From assembly GCF_020055635.1 (NCBI RefSeq), contig NZ_JAIPUT010000001.1, positions 1-64,000 of the forward strand: 64,000 nucleotides of DNA, in the 5' to 3' direction. The notes below the pieces were generated by a model. It worked only from the letters and a program-made list of their open reading frames with translations, was not told where the DNA came from and made no database searches. Positions within the stretch are counted from its first letter, which is position 1. Every line of letters begins with the position of its first letter. Positions 15,980 through 25,531 of the stretch are shown here, one piece after another. The DNA is from Marivita sp. GTDB taxonomy: Bacteria; Pseudomonadota; Alphaproteobacteria; Rhodobacterales; Rhodobacteraceae. The position numbers were made by a program, and so were the translations under genes.

Positions 15980-16689
15980 TGGAGTGGTTCGACCGCCTGT
16001 CGCTCTTTACCGTGCTGGATGCGGTCGGTCTTGGTCTGCTGATCGTCGGTTGGGTCAGCAGCACGTTCATCATCGAGAACGCGCCGAAATCCTACCCGTC
16101 CACCTCGCAGATCATGGCCGGGTTTCGCCGCGACTGGATGCGCCAGTTCGTCGGGCGCGACCCGCGCATCTTCGACAGCCAGATCATCGCGAGCCTGCGG
16201 CAGGGGACCGCGTTCTTCGCCTCTGCCAGCATGATCGCCATCGGCGGTGGCTTCGCCCTTCTGGGCAACGCCGAACGCCTTCGGGGTGTCGCGCAGGACC
16301 TGACGCTGGAAAGCGATCCGATCTTCATGCTTGAGGTCAAGCTGCTGGTGCTCTTGCTGTTTGCTGCGAACGCATTCCTGAAATTTGTCTGGTCGCACCG
16401 GCTGTTCGGCTATTGTTCGGTGATCATGTCGGCGGTGCCGAACGATCCCGAAGATCCCAAGGCGTTGCCGATGGCGCTGCAGGCGGGCGAGATCAACATC
16501 ACCGCCGCCCGAGGATACAATCGGGGTTTGCGGTCGGTCTATTTCGGGATTGCCTCGTCAGCCTGGCTGCTTGGGGCCGGGGCGCTGATCCTGGCGACGC
16601 TGGTGACGATGCTGGTGATCCTGCGCCGCGAATTCGCGTCTCAGTCTCGGCACGTCCTGCTGCACGGGGCGCCCGACGCAAAGACATGA
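15979..16689 (+). CDS. DUF599 family membrane protein
   Basis: This 236-residue protein has four hydrophobic segments: near 10-30, 'GTAFFASASMIAIGGGFALL', 'FMLEVKLLVLLLFAANAFLKF' and 'WLLGAGALILATLVTMLVIL'. The conserved loop 'ARGYNRGLRSVYFGIA' is typical of the DUF599 (COG3821) family, whose function is not known. ATG 15979 overlaps the stop of the CopD/HemJ-like gene by one base, which argues for coupled translation. The open frame upstream of this start is antisense-free but lies inside the previous gene in another frame and is not used. Confidence 0.85.
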   Translation: MEWFDRLSLFTVLDAVGLGLLIVGWVSSTFIIENAPKSYPSTSQIMAGFRRDWMRQFVGRDPRIFDSQIIASLRQGTAFFASASMIAIGGGFALLGNAERLRGVAQDLTLESDPIFMLEVKLLVLLLFAANAFLKFVWSHRLFGYCSVIMSAVPNDPEDPKALPMALQAGEINITAARGYNRGLRSVYFGIASSAWLLGAGALILATLVTMLVILRREFASQSRHVLLHGAPDAKT

Positions 16690-16724
16690 TTTCGTAATCG
16701 CGTCTGATATGCTATGGACCGCAT

Positions 16725-17057
16725 ATGTCTGTTCGTGTCCTGACCTGCCTGTACTGTTTCGCAGCGCCCGCCTTGGCCGACCCGCCGGACATCGTCGGGG
16801 TGGATATCGACGGGTCACAGGTTTCGGTGACGATCGGACATCCGGATTCCGGGTGGGACCATTATGCTGACGGATGGCGGGTGGAAACCGAGGACGGAAC
16901 GGTGATCGGGACGCGAGACCTTCTTCACCCGCATGTCAACGAGCAGCCCTTCACCCGCAGCTTGGGCGTCAGTGACCTGCCTGACGGGCCATTGTATATC
17001 CGCGCGAGATGTTCGGTCGACGGATGGTCGGAAGATCGCGTGGCCCTGGGCGGCTAG
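16725..17057 (+). CDS. small secreted protein of unknown function
   Basis: This 110-residue product begins MSVRVLTCLYCFAAPALADPP, a short signal peptide with likely cleavage after ALA, giving a mature protein of about 90 residues. The mature sequence alternates strands and turns ('VSVTIGHPDSGWDHYADGWRV', split at DG) and has a single Cys (RARCSVDGW). It has no catalytic motif that I recognise. The composition and signal peptide argue for a real periplasmic protein. It is followed by a perfect palindrome and the convergent trhO. Confidence 0.72.
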   Translation: MSVRVLTCLYCFAAPALADPPDIVGVDIDGSQVSVTIGHPDSGWDHYADGWRVETEDGTVIGTRDLLHPHVNEQPFTRSLGVSDLPDGPLYIRARCSVDGWSEDRVALGG

Positions 17058-17122
17058 GGAGCCCCAGAGCAGGAAATCGTCGTGCCGGTGGTGTCGAAAA
17101 AAGGGTACACGTCCTGACCCAA

Positions 17123-17140
17123 TGTTTCGCGCGCGAAACA
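17123..17140. repeat. perfect 18-base palindrome between convergent genes
   Basis: TGTTTCGCG (17123-17131) is followed immediately by its reverse complement CGCGAAACA (17132-17140). It lies between the stop codons of the secreted protein and trhO. No U tract follows on either strand, so it is a weak candidate for a terminator. Confidence 0.55.
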
Positions 17141-17161
17141 AAAGGGCCGGTCTGGACCTAT

Positions 17162-18082
17162 TCACGTTTCGTCAACCACATCCGCATGCAGGTGCCGTTC
17201 ACCCCGGGCGTCGGCCAGACGGATCTGTCTCTGCCGTTCGCGGAACCGCGCCTTGTCTTCGTCCGTCGTCTCGTCGATGCACAGGTGACAGGACACGCCG
17301 GGTTCATATTCAGGCTTGTTCTTGTCGTCCGGCAGGATCGGGCGTCGGCAGGCATGGCACAAGAGATGCGGGCCTTCCCGAAGACCATGCCCGACGGATA
17401 CGCGACCGTCGAACACAAAGCAGTCTCCCTGCCAGGTGCTCTGGTCCTGCGGCACCTCTTCGAGGTATTTCAGGATGCCACCCTTGAGATGGTACACCTC
17501 GTCCACACCCTGGCTGATCAGGTAGTTTGTGGATTTTTCGCAGCGAATACCCCCCGTGCAGAACATCGCGATGCGCTTGTTGTGAAAGCGGTCCTTGTTC
17601 TGCTCCCACCATTCGGGAAACTCGCGGAAGCTGTCGGTCCTGGGGTCGATCGCCCCTGCGAAGGTGCCGATGGCGACCTCGTAATCGTTGCGGGTGTCGA
17701 TCACCGCAACATCCGGGCTTTGGATCAATGCGTTCCAGTCAGCAGGCTGCACATAATGCCCCACCCTGGCGCGCGGATCGACATCGGGCACACCCATGGT
17801 GACGATCTCTTTCTTCAGCCGCACCTTCATGCGCGGAAAGGGACGCTCTTTCGCGGTGGAGATCTTCCATTCGAGATCGGCGCAGCCGGGCAGGGCGCGC
17901 AGATGGGTTAACAGGTGGTTAATGCCCGCCTCGGGGCCAGCCACCGTGCCGTTGACGCCTTCACGGGCCAAAAGCAGCGTGCCGGTGATCGCGTTGTCGC
18001 GGCAAACGCCAAGCAACGGGTCCCGCAGGACCGCAGGATCGTCGAAGCGGGTGAAGTGATAAAGTGCGCAAACCGTAAACAT
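17162..18082 (-). CDS. trhO: oxygen-dependent tRNA uridine(34) hydroxylase (rhodanese family)
   Basis: This 306-residue protein matches TrhO (formerly YceA). It has an N-terminal acylphosphatase-like domain ([13 protein letters not shown], about 1-95), a rhodanese domain with the active Cys in '[11 protein letters not shown]', and a C-terminal zinc-type Cys region ('[10 protein letters not shown]', 'SCHLCIDE'). TrhO hydroxylates U34 of tRNAs using molecular oxygen, a step towards 5-methoxyuridine and cmo5U. ATG 18082 gives the normal family N-terminus; the frame extends upstream to 18169 without a ribosome site. It is divergent from pncA. Confidence 0.93.
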   Translation of the reverse strand: MFTVCALYHFTRFDDPAVLRDPLLGVCRDNAITGTLLLAREGVNGTVAGPEAGINHLLTHLRALPGCADLEWKISTAKERPFPRMKVRLKKEIVTMGVPDVDPRARVGHYVQPADWNALIQSPDVAVIDTRNDYEVAIGTFAGAIDPRTDSFREFPEWWEQNKDRFHNKRIAMFCTGGIRCEKSTNYLISQGVDEVYHLKGGILKYLEEVPQDQSTWQGDCFVFDGRVSVGHGLREGPHLLCHACRRPILPDDKNKPEYEPGVSCHLCIDETTDEDKARFRERQRQIRLADARGERHLHADVVDET

Positions 18083-18195
18083 GGGCGCGGAATTACGCCC
18101 GGTCGGGGCCGCTTGCAAGCCTCCGCAATGCCGCAACCCTTGACCCCTGGTGGCAGGGTTCTTACCCAAGACATACCCAACAGGAGGCCTGCCCC

Positions 18196-18789
18196 ATGTC
18201 CGCGCTGATCGTCATCGACGTGCAAAACGATTTCTGCCCCGGAGGCGCATTGGCCGTGCCCGAAGGCGACGTGATCGTGCCGGGGATCAACGCGCTGATG
18301 GCCGAGGCCGAAGCGGTGGTGCTGACGCAGGATTGGCACCCGGCGGGTCATTCGAGTTTTGCTTCGCAGCATGCCGGGCAGGACCCGTACGGTCTGATCG
18401 ATATGCCGTACGGACCGCAGGTGCTTTGGCCGGACCATTGCGTCATCGGGTCCGAAGGTGCGGCCTTTCACAAGGACCTGACCACCGACCGCGCCGAGAT
18501 GGTGATCCGCAAGGGGTTTCGCCACGCCATCGACAGCTATTCCGCGTTCTTCGAGAATGATCACAGGACACCCACCGGGCTTGAAGGCTACCTGCGCTCG
18601 CGGGGGATCAGCACGCTGACGATGGTGGGCCTTGCCGCGGATTTCTGTGTCGCCTTTTCCGCCATCGACGCGGCCAGGCTGGGGTTCGATGTCACCGTCC
18701 GCATGGACCTGTGCCGCGCGATCGACCTGAGCGGGTCGCTTGCGACCGCGAAACAGGACATGGCGCAGGCCGGCGTGACGCTGGCATGA
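18196..18789 (+). CDS. pncA: nicotinamidase
   Basis: This 197-residue isochorismatase-fold hydrolase shows the nicotinamidase triad Asp8 (VIDVQNDF), Lys106 (IRKGFR) and Cys151 (GLAADFCV). It also has the metal-site segment '[10 protein letters not shown]'. It deamidates nicotinamide to nicotinate, the entry to the Preiss-Handler NAD salvage pathway. The next step, nicotinate phosphoribosyltransferase, is encoded by pncB two genes downstream. AGGAGG precedes the start by about 7 bases. The stop overlaps the next gene by four bases (ATGA). Confidence 0.95.
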   Translation: MSALIVIDVQNDFCPGGALAVPEGDVIVPGINALMAEAEAVVLTQDWHPAGHSSFASQHAGQDPYGLIDMPYGPQVLWPDHCVIGSEGAAFHKDLTTDRAEMVIRKGFRHAIDSYSAFFENDHRTPTGLEGYLRSRGISTLTMVGLAADFCVAFSAIDAARLGFDVTVRMDLCRAIDLSGSLATAKQDMAQAGVTLA

Positions 18790-19502
18790 GCAAATCCGAG
18801 TCCCTGGGCCTGCGCCTTGGAAAGGCGCGGGTCGCGTCTGTTCCGGATGTGGCAGACCGGGCGCGCCGGGGTCTTCTGGCGTTTGCCTCGGCCATGGCGG
18901 AAAAGGGCCATTCCCCATCCGAGATCGCCACGCAGGTGTCGGACGGGTCAGCCGCGCAGGGGATTGGCCGCGTGGGCCTGTCGGCCCTGTCGACCCAAGG
19001 GTTGGCATGTGCCGAAGGCTGTGCCTTCTGTTGTATCCTCAACGGCGAGGATGGCGGTACGATCACCCAAGCCGAAGCGGTGGAATTGCACACCGCGCTG
19101 TCCCCTCTGTCCGGTCAGCCGGATGGACGCGGCTGGCACCCCAAGGCCTGTCCGGCCCTGGATCCGGAGACCCGGCGTTGCCGCGCCTACGCGGCGCGAC
19201 CGATGATCTGCCGAAGCTATGTGTCGGGAGATGTCGCGGCCTGCGAACGTGTCGCCAAGGGCGAAGCGGCCGAAGGGCCGGGGACCTTGGCCCCGTACCA
19301 CACCTATCTTGCGGCCATCGGGCTTTCGCGGGCGGCGTTGAAAGGGGCCAAGCGCGTGTCGACCTATTCGCTTGCCGCCGTGGCGGCGGGCGCGGTCGAG
19401 GGGCAGAGCCTTGACCGGACGCTTGCCTCTGCCCGTCACAAGCCCGGAGAGCTGGACGCGGAACTCAAGCGCAGCAAGCGCGACATGTCGCGGGCCAGCT
19501 GA
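18786..19502 (+). CDS. YkgJ-family cysteine-cluster protein
   Basis: This 238-residue protein carries the CxxC-type metal cluster of the YkgJ family: 'CAEGCAFCC' near residue 76, then 'KACPALDPETRRCRAYAARPMICR', given here in two pieces as KACPALDPETRRC and AYAARPMICR. Such clusters are thought to bind zinc or an iron-sulfur centre, but the role is unknown. ATG 18786 overlaps the pncA stop (ATGA), so the two are translationally coupled. The upstream part of the open frame lies inside pncA and is not used. The C-terminal 70 residues are Ala/Lys/Arg-rich helices. Confidence 0.87.
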   Translation: MSKSESLGLRLGKARVASVPDVADRARRGLLAFASAMAEKGHSPSEIATQVSDGSAAQGIGRVGLSALSTQGLACAEGCAFCCILNGEDGGTITQAEAVELHTALSPLSGQPDGRGWHPKACPALDPETRRCRAYAARPMICRSYVSGDVAACERVAKGEAAEGPGTLAPYHTYLAAIGLSRAALKGAKRVSTYSLAAVAAGAVEGQSLDRTLASARHKPGELDAELKRSKRDMSRAS

Positions 19503-19620
19503 GCGGGCGTTCCCGATTTCGCACAGGCGCGACCTTGCACGCACGGAGCCTCGGATTCCCCCTTTGCTGCCGCGTGCGAAACGATAGACTGGGCACCAGT
19601 ACCGACACTGAGGGTGGGCC

Positions 19621-20076
19621 ATGTTCGAACGGATCCTTGCGTTGTTTGACACCACAACGCCGCAGACGCAGCTGCCGCCCGCGGATGCGAAATTCGCTCT
19701 GGGCGCGCTCATGGTGCGGACCGCGATGGCGGACAAGGCATACCTGTTTCAGGAAGTCGAGGAAATCGACCGGGTGCTTGCCAGAATGTACGGGCTCAAG
19801 CCGCTTGAGGCGGCCAAGATGCGGGCGCAGTGCGAAAAGCTCGAACACGAATTGCCGCGCACCGAAGATCTTGCGGCGATCCTGACCGAGAATATCAGCG
19901 AGCAGAAGCGCGAGGCGGCGGTCGCGGCGCTTTGGGACGTGGTCTATGCCGATGGCAACCGCCACGCCAAGGAAGACATGCTGTTGGGTGAAATCGCCGG
20001 GCTTCTGGGTGTGGACGAAGCGACCTGCGAACGCATCCGCGACGAAGAAGTCGCGAACTGGGACAAGAATCACTGA
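19621..20076 (+). CDS. TerB-like tellurite-resistance family protein
   Basis: This 151-residue all-helical protein has the TerB fold signature: acidic residues in two metal-binding helices, 'ALMVRTAMADKAYLFQEVEEIDRVL' (two helices) and 'DVVYADGNRHAKEDMLLGEIAGLLG'. Stand-alone TerB proteins are common in alphaproteobacteria and often have no link to tellurite. No terA, terC or terD gene is near. It sits between the pncA pair and pncB in the same direction and may be part of that transcript. Confidence 0.88.
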   Translation: MFERILALFDTTTPQTQLPPADAKFALGALMVRTAMADKAYLFQEVEEIDRVLARMYGLKPLEAAKMRAQCEKLEHELPRTEDLAAILTENISEQKREAAVAALWDVVYADGNRHAKEDMLLGEIAGLLGVDEATCERIRDEEVANWDKNH

Positions 20077-20136
20077 CACTGGACAAGTCGGGGCCGGATT
20101 GGTCTAAGCGACGCGCACGCGCCATCGGAGACCGCC

Positions 20137-21429
20137 ATGGTTGATATCGCCACCCGCGTCTGGAATCACAAATGGAAGATCGACCCGATCGTGCGGTCGC
20201 TCATCGATACGGATTTCTACAAGCTGCTGATGTGCCAGTCGGTGTTCCGCAACCGGCGCGACACGCAGGTGACCTTCAGCCTGATCAACCGATCCAGCCA
20301 TGTGCCCCTGGCCAAGCTGATCGACGAGGGCGAACTGCGCGAACAGCTGGACCATATCCGGTCACTGTCACTGCGCCGGAATGAAAGTACCTGGCTGCGC
20401 GGCAACACGTTTTACGGCAAGCGGCAGATGTTCCGCCCGGATTTCATGGAGTGGTTCGAGCAGTTGCGCCTGCCGCCCTATCACCTTGAGCGCGTCGGCG
20501 ATCAGTACGAACTGACCTTCGAAGGGGCGTGGCCCGAGGTGATGCTGTGGGAGATCCCGGCTCTGGCGGTGCTGATGGAATTGCGCGGCCGTGCGGTGCT
20601 GAACGACATGGGGCGGTTCGAATTGCAGGTGCTCTATGCCCGCGCGATGACCAAGCTCTGGGAAAAGATCGAAAAACTGCGCGAGGTGCCGGAACTGCGC
20701 ATCGCGGATTTCGGCACGCGGAGGCGACATTCCTTCCTGTGGCAGGATTGGTGTGTGCAGGCGATGTTCGAAGGGCTGGGAAACAGTTTCGTGGGCACGT
20801 CGAACTGCCTGATCGCCAAGAACCGCGATCTCGAGGCGATCGGCACCAATGCGCATGAACTCCCGATGGTCTATGCGGCGCTGGCCGAGGATGATGCGAC
20901 GCTGAAGCGAGCGCCTTATGACGTGTTGGCCGACTGGCACGAGGAACACGAGGGCAATCTGCGCATGATCCTGCCCGACACCTACGGCACAGAAGGGTTC
21001 CTGCGGGACGCGCCCGACTGGCTGGCGCGGTGGACAGGCATCCGGATCGATTCCGGTGATCCCGCGACCGGAGCCGAAACCGCGATCCGCTGGTGGAAGG
21101 AACGGGGCGAGGACCCGACACAGAAACTGGTGATCTTCTCGGACGGTCTGGACGTGGACAAGATCCTCGAGCTTCAGGCGCAGTTTGCCGGCCGCGTGCG
21201 GGTGTCGTTCGGCTGGGGCACGTTGCTGACCAACGATTTCCGCGGGCTGACCGTGGATGACAGGCTCGCGCCGTTCAGCCTTGTCTGCAAGGCGATCGAG
21301 GCGAATGGCCGCCCGACGGTCAAGCTGTCGGACAACCCGAACAAGGCGATGGGACCACAGGATCAGATTGCGCGTTACAAGCGGGTCTTCGGGGTTGGCG
21401 ACCAGACGCGGCTCGAGGTCTTGGTCTGA
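20137..21429 (+). CDS. pncB: nicotinate phosphoribosyltransferase
   Basis: This 430-residue enzyme matches the bacterial PncB type. The N-terminus has 'IDTDFYKLLMCQSVFRN', then the catalytic-site 'DFGTRRRHSFLWQDWCV', where the His after the Arg run is the residue autophosphorylated by ATP in PncB. The PRPP-binding region follows ('RIDSGDPATGAE', 'FSDGLDVDKI', 'SFGWGTLLTND'). It converts nicotinate and PRPP to nicotinate mononucleotide. It completes, with pncA 1.3 kb upstream, the salvage from nicotinamide. No terminator is obvious after the stop. Confidence 0.95.
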   Translation: MVDIATRVWNHKWKIDPIVRSLIDTDFYKLLMCQSVFRNRRDTQVTFSLINRSSHVPLAKLIDEGELREQLDHIRSLSLRRNESTWLRGNTFYGKRQMFRPDFMEWFEQLRLPPYHLERVGDQYELTFEGAWPEVMLWEIPALAVLMELRGRAVLNDMGRFELQVLYARAMTKLWEKIEKLREVPELRIADFGTRRRHSFLWQDWCVQAMFEGLGNSFVGTSNCLIAKNRDLEAIGTNAHELPMVYAALAEDDATLKRAPYDVLADWHEEHEGNLRMILPDTYGTEGFLRDAPDWLARWTGIRIDSGDPATGAETAIRWWKERGEDPTQKLVIFSDGLDVDKILELQAQFAGRVRVSFGWGTLLTNDFRGLTVDDRLAPFSLVCKAIEANGRPTVKLSDNPNKAMGPQDQIARYKRVFGVGDQTRLEVLV

Positions 21430-21544
21430 GCCTGCCAGGGGCGGCTGCGGGCATTGGCCCATGACCCCCTTGGATTTGCCCCTTTGCGCGGGTTAGGTCT
21501 TGGGTTAACGGCGCAGCTTGCACCACACCTGACAAGGAGTCGTC

Positions 21545-22966
21545 ATGACGCAGAACCATCCAGTCTACGGGCGCATCGACGGGCCAATCGTGATGATCGG
21601 GTTCGGATCCATCGGCAAGGGCACGTGGCCATTGATCGAGCGGCATTTCGAATATGATGCGGACAGGTTCACCGTGATCGAACCGGATGCGGCGCAAGCG
21701 AATTTCCTGCGGCAGCACAAGCTGAACCATCTTCAGGTGGCCCTGACGCCGGAGAATTATCGCGAGGTCCTTGGAGAGTTGTTTGCCGAGCGCAAAGGAT
21801 TCTGCGTGAACCTGTCGGTGGACACCTCGTCGCTTGACCTGATGAAGTACTGCCGCGAGATGGGGGTGCTTTACATCGACACCGTGGTCGAGCCCTGGGC
21901 GGGCTTCTATTTCGACACGACAGAGAATGCCCAGCGCACGAATTACGCGCTGCGCCAGAAGGTGCGGGACGAAAAGGCGGCCAATCCCGGCGGGACCACG
22001 GCGGTCAGTTGCTGTGGCGCCAATCCGGGCATGGTGTCGTGGTTCGTGAAAGAAGCACTGCTGACGCTGGCCAAGGATACCGGACACGCGGCCGACACGC
22101 CGAAGGATCGCGCCGGGTGGGCCGGGTTGATGCAGTCGCTGGGCGTCAAGGGCGTCCACATCGCCGAGCGCGACACGCAGGCCCGCCGCCAGCCCCGGCC
22201 GCGCGACGTGTTCGTGAACACCTGGTCGGTCGAGGGCTTCATCGCCGAGGGATTTCAGCCGGCAGAGCTGGGCTGGGGCACACACGAGACATGGTTCCCG
22301 GAGAACGGACATTCCCATGACACCGGCTGTCAGGCGGGGATCTGGCTTGAACGGCCGGGCGCGATCACGCGTGTGCACACCTGGTGCCCGACGCCGGGGC
22401 CGCAGTTCGGGTTCCTGGTGACGCATAACGAGGCGATCTCGATTTCCGATTACTACACCGTTGGTGACGCCGGTGCGCCGGAGTATCGGCCCACTTGCCA
22501 CTATGCCTACCACCCGTGCGACGACGCGGTGCTGTCGCTGCACGAGATGTTCGGGTCGGGCAAGCAGCAGACGGTGCATCACATCCTGACCGAGGACGAG
22601 ATCGTCGAGGGGAATGACGAGCTCGGTGTGCTTTTGTACGGTCATGCGAAGAACGCCTTGTGGTATGGCTCGCGCCTGTCGAACGCAGAGACCCGCGATC
22701 TGGCACCGTACCAGAACGCCACCGGGTTGCAGGTCACGTCTGCGGTGCTGGCCGGGATGGTCTGGGCGCTCGAGAACCCGCAGGCCGGGATCGTCGAGAC
22801 CGACGAGATGGATCATGCCCGGTGCCTTGAGGTGCAGCGCCCCTATCTGGGGCCGGTCGAGGCGCATTATACCGACTGGACGCCGCTTCAGGACAGGTGG
22901 GAGCACTTTCCCGAAGATATCGACGAAAGCGATCCCTGGCTCTTTCGGAACGTGCTGGCGACCTGA
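21545..22966 (+). CDS. hss: homospermidine synthase
   Basis: This 473-residue protein has the N-terminal Rossmann motif 'VMIGFGSIGKGTWPLI' and the homospermidine-synthase signatures 'DTVVEPWAGFYF', 'CCGANPGMVSWFVKEAL' and 'NGHSHDTGCQAGIWLERPG', the last including active-site His and acidic residues. The enzyme uses NAD+ and two putrescines (or spermidine plus putrescine) to make sym-homospermidine, the characteristic long polyamine of many alphaproteobacteria. AAGGAG precedes ATG 21545. Neither a putrescine-forming decarboxylase nor a polyamine transporter is adjacent. Confidence 0.94.
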   Translation: MTQNHPVYGRIDGPIVMIGFGSIGKGTWPLIERHFEYDADRFTVIEPDAAQANFLRQHKLNHLQVALTPENYREVLGELFAERKGFCVNLSVDTSSLDLMKYCREMGVLYIDTVVEPWAGFYFDTTENAQRTNYALRQKVRDEKAANPGGTTAVSCCGANPGMVSWFVKEALLTLAKDTGHAADTPKDRAGWAGLMQSLGVKGVHIAERDTQARRQPRPRDVFVNTWSVEGFIAEGFQPAELGWGTHETWFPENGHSHDTGCQAGIWLERPGAITRVHTWCPTPGPQFGFLVTHNEAISISDYYTVGDAGAPEYRPTCHYAYHPCDDAVLSLHEMFGSGKQQTVHHILTEDEIVEGNDELGVLLYGHAKNALWYGSRLSNAETRDLAPYQNATGLQVTSAVLAGMVWALENPQAGIVETDEMDHARCLEVQRPYLGPVEAHYTDWTPLQDRWEHFPEDIDESDPWLFRNVLAT

Positions 22967-22990
22967 CCTTCGGGGTAATTCCGTTGCGCG

Positions 22991-24088
22991 TCAGGGCCGT
23001 TCGACCGCGTGGCGCTTGCGCAAGAGGCCAGCAGCCAGCGCGGGCAGGATCGCCGCGCCTATCAGCATGACTTCCGGGCTGAACGTGTCGGAAACCCATC
23101 CGGCGGTTACAGGGCCCAGCATGTTGCCCGTGGCGACGGCCAGCAGGGTCGTGGTGAAGCTGAGGGCCGGGGCATCGGGAAAAAGGCGTTCCGACCAGAG
23201 CGCAAGCACGGCGCTTGTCATCATCACGAATATCCCCTGAAGCCCCGCCGAGGCGATCAGCCCGATCCACGTGCCGGCGGCCGCCGCGACCAGAATCAAG
23301 GAGACCGCGCCGCAAAGCATCAGCCCGCGCAAGAGCCAGGGCAGGCCCAACCTGTCCTTCACGTTGCCCGTCAGAAGACCGGACAGGCCGAAAAGCCCGA
23401 AGAACACGAAGACAAGACCGGGTGTGATGGCCGTGGGCACACCGTCCAGCCCACCCCGGTTCCAGAAATGGTCGGCGGCGAAGGCGATGTAGATGCCCGA
23501 GACAATGCCGAAGACCAGCGCCATGGCAAAAAGCGGATGCGCCCTGGCGCGCAGAAGGTCACGCCAGTCAAGCCCATGATCGACGCGCGGCGCCATGTCT
23601 ATGTCGCGCAGGCCAAAGGCGTTTATGACGAGGGCGGCGGCTGCGGCCCCGGCGAAAACCGCCCATCCCGCGCGCCAGTGCAGGTCGAGCCAGACCGTGC
23701 CGATCCCCACCAGCCCCGCAAGCGCGATGCCGAGGCTGGTGCCGGTGCTGATCCGCGCCAATGCGCTGGGGCGGTCCTGGTCGCGGATCTTGCGATGCAC
23801 CGGATCGTTGAAGGGGGTCCAGGCGAACCCGGCGCTTGACGCGGCCAGGAACACGCCGAGGGCGAGGCTTGCCGGTGACTGCGCCAGCGCGACGCAGGCC
23901 AGACCGGCCAGCGCGGCGGCCAGGCCCGACAGAACCGGCAGTCTCGGACCCGCGCGGATGAGCAGCGCTTCGGCCAGGATCAGCCCGAGGAAGAAGCCGA
24001 AGAAGCCCAGGCCCGAAATCAGGCCCACCGCGGTGCTCGACAGCGAAAAGGCCGACTTGAACTCGGGCACGAAGAGGCCAAAGCCCAT
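22991..24088 (-). CDS. MFS transporter (N-terminus probably longer)
   Basis: From ATG 24088 this is a 365-residue major facilitator with about 11 hydrophobic helices, including the MFS-like 'GFGLFVPEFKSAFSLSSTAVG' turn near its start. That segment normally follows the first membrane helix, and the codons just upstream read SLSLAGFAATAISYGPAR, which looks like the missing helix. No ATG, GTG or TTG exists upstream in frame. AAGGAG at 24169-24164 followed after six bases by ATC 24157 is a candidate rare start and would give 388 residues, a normal MFS length. The substrate is unknown. The gene lies 120 bases after a second MFS gene in the same direction. Confidence 0.84.
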   Translation of the reverse strand: MGFGLFVPEFKSAFSLSSTAVGLISGLGFFGFFLGLILAEALLIRAGPRLPVLSGLAAALAGLACVALAQSPASLALGVFLAASSAGFAWTPFNDPVHRKIRDQDRPSALARISTGTSLGIALAGLVGIGTVWLDLHWRAGWAVFAGAAAAALVINAFGLRDIDMAPRVDHGLDWRDLLRARAHPLFAMALVFGIVSGIYIAFAADHFWNRGGLDGVPTAITPGLVFVFFGLFGLSGLLTGNVKDRLGLPWLLRGLMLCGAVSLILVAAAAGTWIGLIASAGLQGIFVMMTSAVLALWSERLFPDAPALSFTTTLLAVATGNMLGPVTAGWVSDTFSPEVMLIGAAILPALAAGLLRKRHAVERP

Positions 24089-24211
24089 CCGCGCGGGCCC
24101 GTAGCTGATGGCGGTCGCCGCGAACCCGGCGAGTGACAGGCTTTGAAAATAAGTGATCGCGATCTCCTTGCCGAAGCAATGTCGCGGCGGCTGGTCCGGT
24201 TCCGCGCTAGG

Positions 24212-25435
24212 TCAGGCGGGGGCGGTGCCTTGCGGCGTGCTGCGGCGGCCGCGCATCAGGATCACGATCATGATGGCAATATTGGCGCCGTTCCAGACGA
24301 TGCCGTTGACGAAGGCCCATTGGTAGCTGCCGGTCACATCGTAGATCCAGCCAGACAACCAGCCGCCCAGCGCCATGCCCATGATCGTCATCATCATGAC
24401 GAACCCGACGCGGGCGCCGGCCTCGCGGCTGGGCATGTATTCGCGCACGATCACGGCATAGCTGGGCACGATGCCGCCCTGGCTGAGGCCGAACACCAGG
24501 CTGACAAGGTAAAGCGACACCAGCCCGCCTGCGGGCAGGTAGAGAAAGAGCGCGATGGCCTGAAGGGTCGATCCGATGAGCAGGGTCGGCACACCGCCGA
24601 TCCGGTCGGCCAAGGTGCCCGAGATCAGGCGTGACACCACGCCCCCCATGAGCATCAGCGACAGCATCTCGGCGCCGACGGCCGCGCCAAAGCCGTAATC
24701 GACGCACAGCGCCACGATATGGACCTGCGGCATCGACATCGCCACGCAGCAGCCGATCCCGGCAAGCCCCAGCATCCATTGCAGCTGGCGCGGGGTGAAT
24801 CCGGTGGCGCGGGTCCGGCTGGCCGATTGGGTGTCGGCGGCGGCGATGGCTTCGGCGGGCACGCGGGTGCGCAGCATCAGGGCCAGCGGCGGCATGATGA
24901 GCAGCGTCAGGATGGCTAGCGCCGTATAGCTCCAGCGCCAGCTGGCACCATCCGCCAGGTTGCCAAGCAGCAGCGGCCAGATCGCGCCGGACAGGTAATT
25001 GCCCGAGGCGGCGATGGCCACGGCAATGCCGCGGCGTTTCATGAACCATTGCGAGATGTCGGCGATCAGCGGACCAAAGCTGCAGGCTGTGGCAAAGCCG
25101 ATGATGAACTGCATCGCGGTCAGGACAAGCAGCGACGGGCTGAGCGCGGCGAGCGTATAGGCGGCCGTCAGGGTGAGCGCGCAGGTCACGAGGGCTGTGG
25201 TGATCCCGAACCGGTCGACGGCGCGCCCGACATAGAAATTGCCCAGCGCAAAGCCGATCATGGTGAGCGTATAGGCCAGTGACACGTCCGCCCGGCCTGC
25301 GCCGAACTCCTCCTGCACCTCGGGCATCACCACGATGATCGCCCACATGCCGACATTGCCCATCACCGCGATCAGCAGGGTGATCAGCAGGCGGGTCCAG
25401 GAATAGCGGCTGTCGAGGATGGAGGGCGTGGTCAT
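24212..25435 (-). CDS. MFS transporter
   Basis: This 407-residue protein has 12 predicted helices in two bundles, with the MFS signature 'GNFYVGRAVDRFGI' after helix 2 and its repeat 'SGTLADRIGGVPTL' after helix 8. The middle loop (TRVPAEAIAAADTQSASRTR) is cytoplasmic and about 30 residues long. It resembles the monocarboxylate/oxalate-formate antiporter branch (long helix 1, 'MPEVQEEFGAG', 'WFMKRRGIAVAIAASGN'), but the substrate cannot be read from sequence. It is upstream of a second, unrelated MFS gene. The aldose epimerase is divergent. Confidence 0.88.
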   Translation of the reverse strand: MTTPSILDSRYSWTRLLITLLIAVMGNVGMWAIIVVMPEVQEEFGAGRADVSLAYTLTMIGFALGNFYVGRAVDRFGITTALVTCALTLTAAYTLAALSPSLLVLTAMQFIIGFATACSFGPLIADISQWFMKRRGIAVAIAASGNYLSGAIWPLLLGNLADGASWRWSYTALAILTLLIMPPLALMLRTRVPAEAIAAADTQSASRTRATGFTPRQLQWMLGLAGIGCCVAMSMPQVHIVALCVDYGFGAAVGAEMLSLMLMGGVVSRLISGTLADRIGGVPTLLIGSTLQAIALFLYLPAGGLVSLYLVSLVFGLSQGGIVPSYAVIVREYMPSREAGARVGFVMMMTIMGMALGGWLSGWIYDVTGSYQWAFVNGIVWNGANIAIMIVILMRGRRSTPQGTAPA

Positions 25436-25531
25436 GCCGCCACTTTAGGCAGAAGACCGCGCGGGGCCAGCGGAAACTGCGTGGTTGACGACGCGGGGCA
25501 GGTTCGGTCTTGTCGCTGCCGGAGGTGACCC

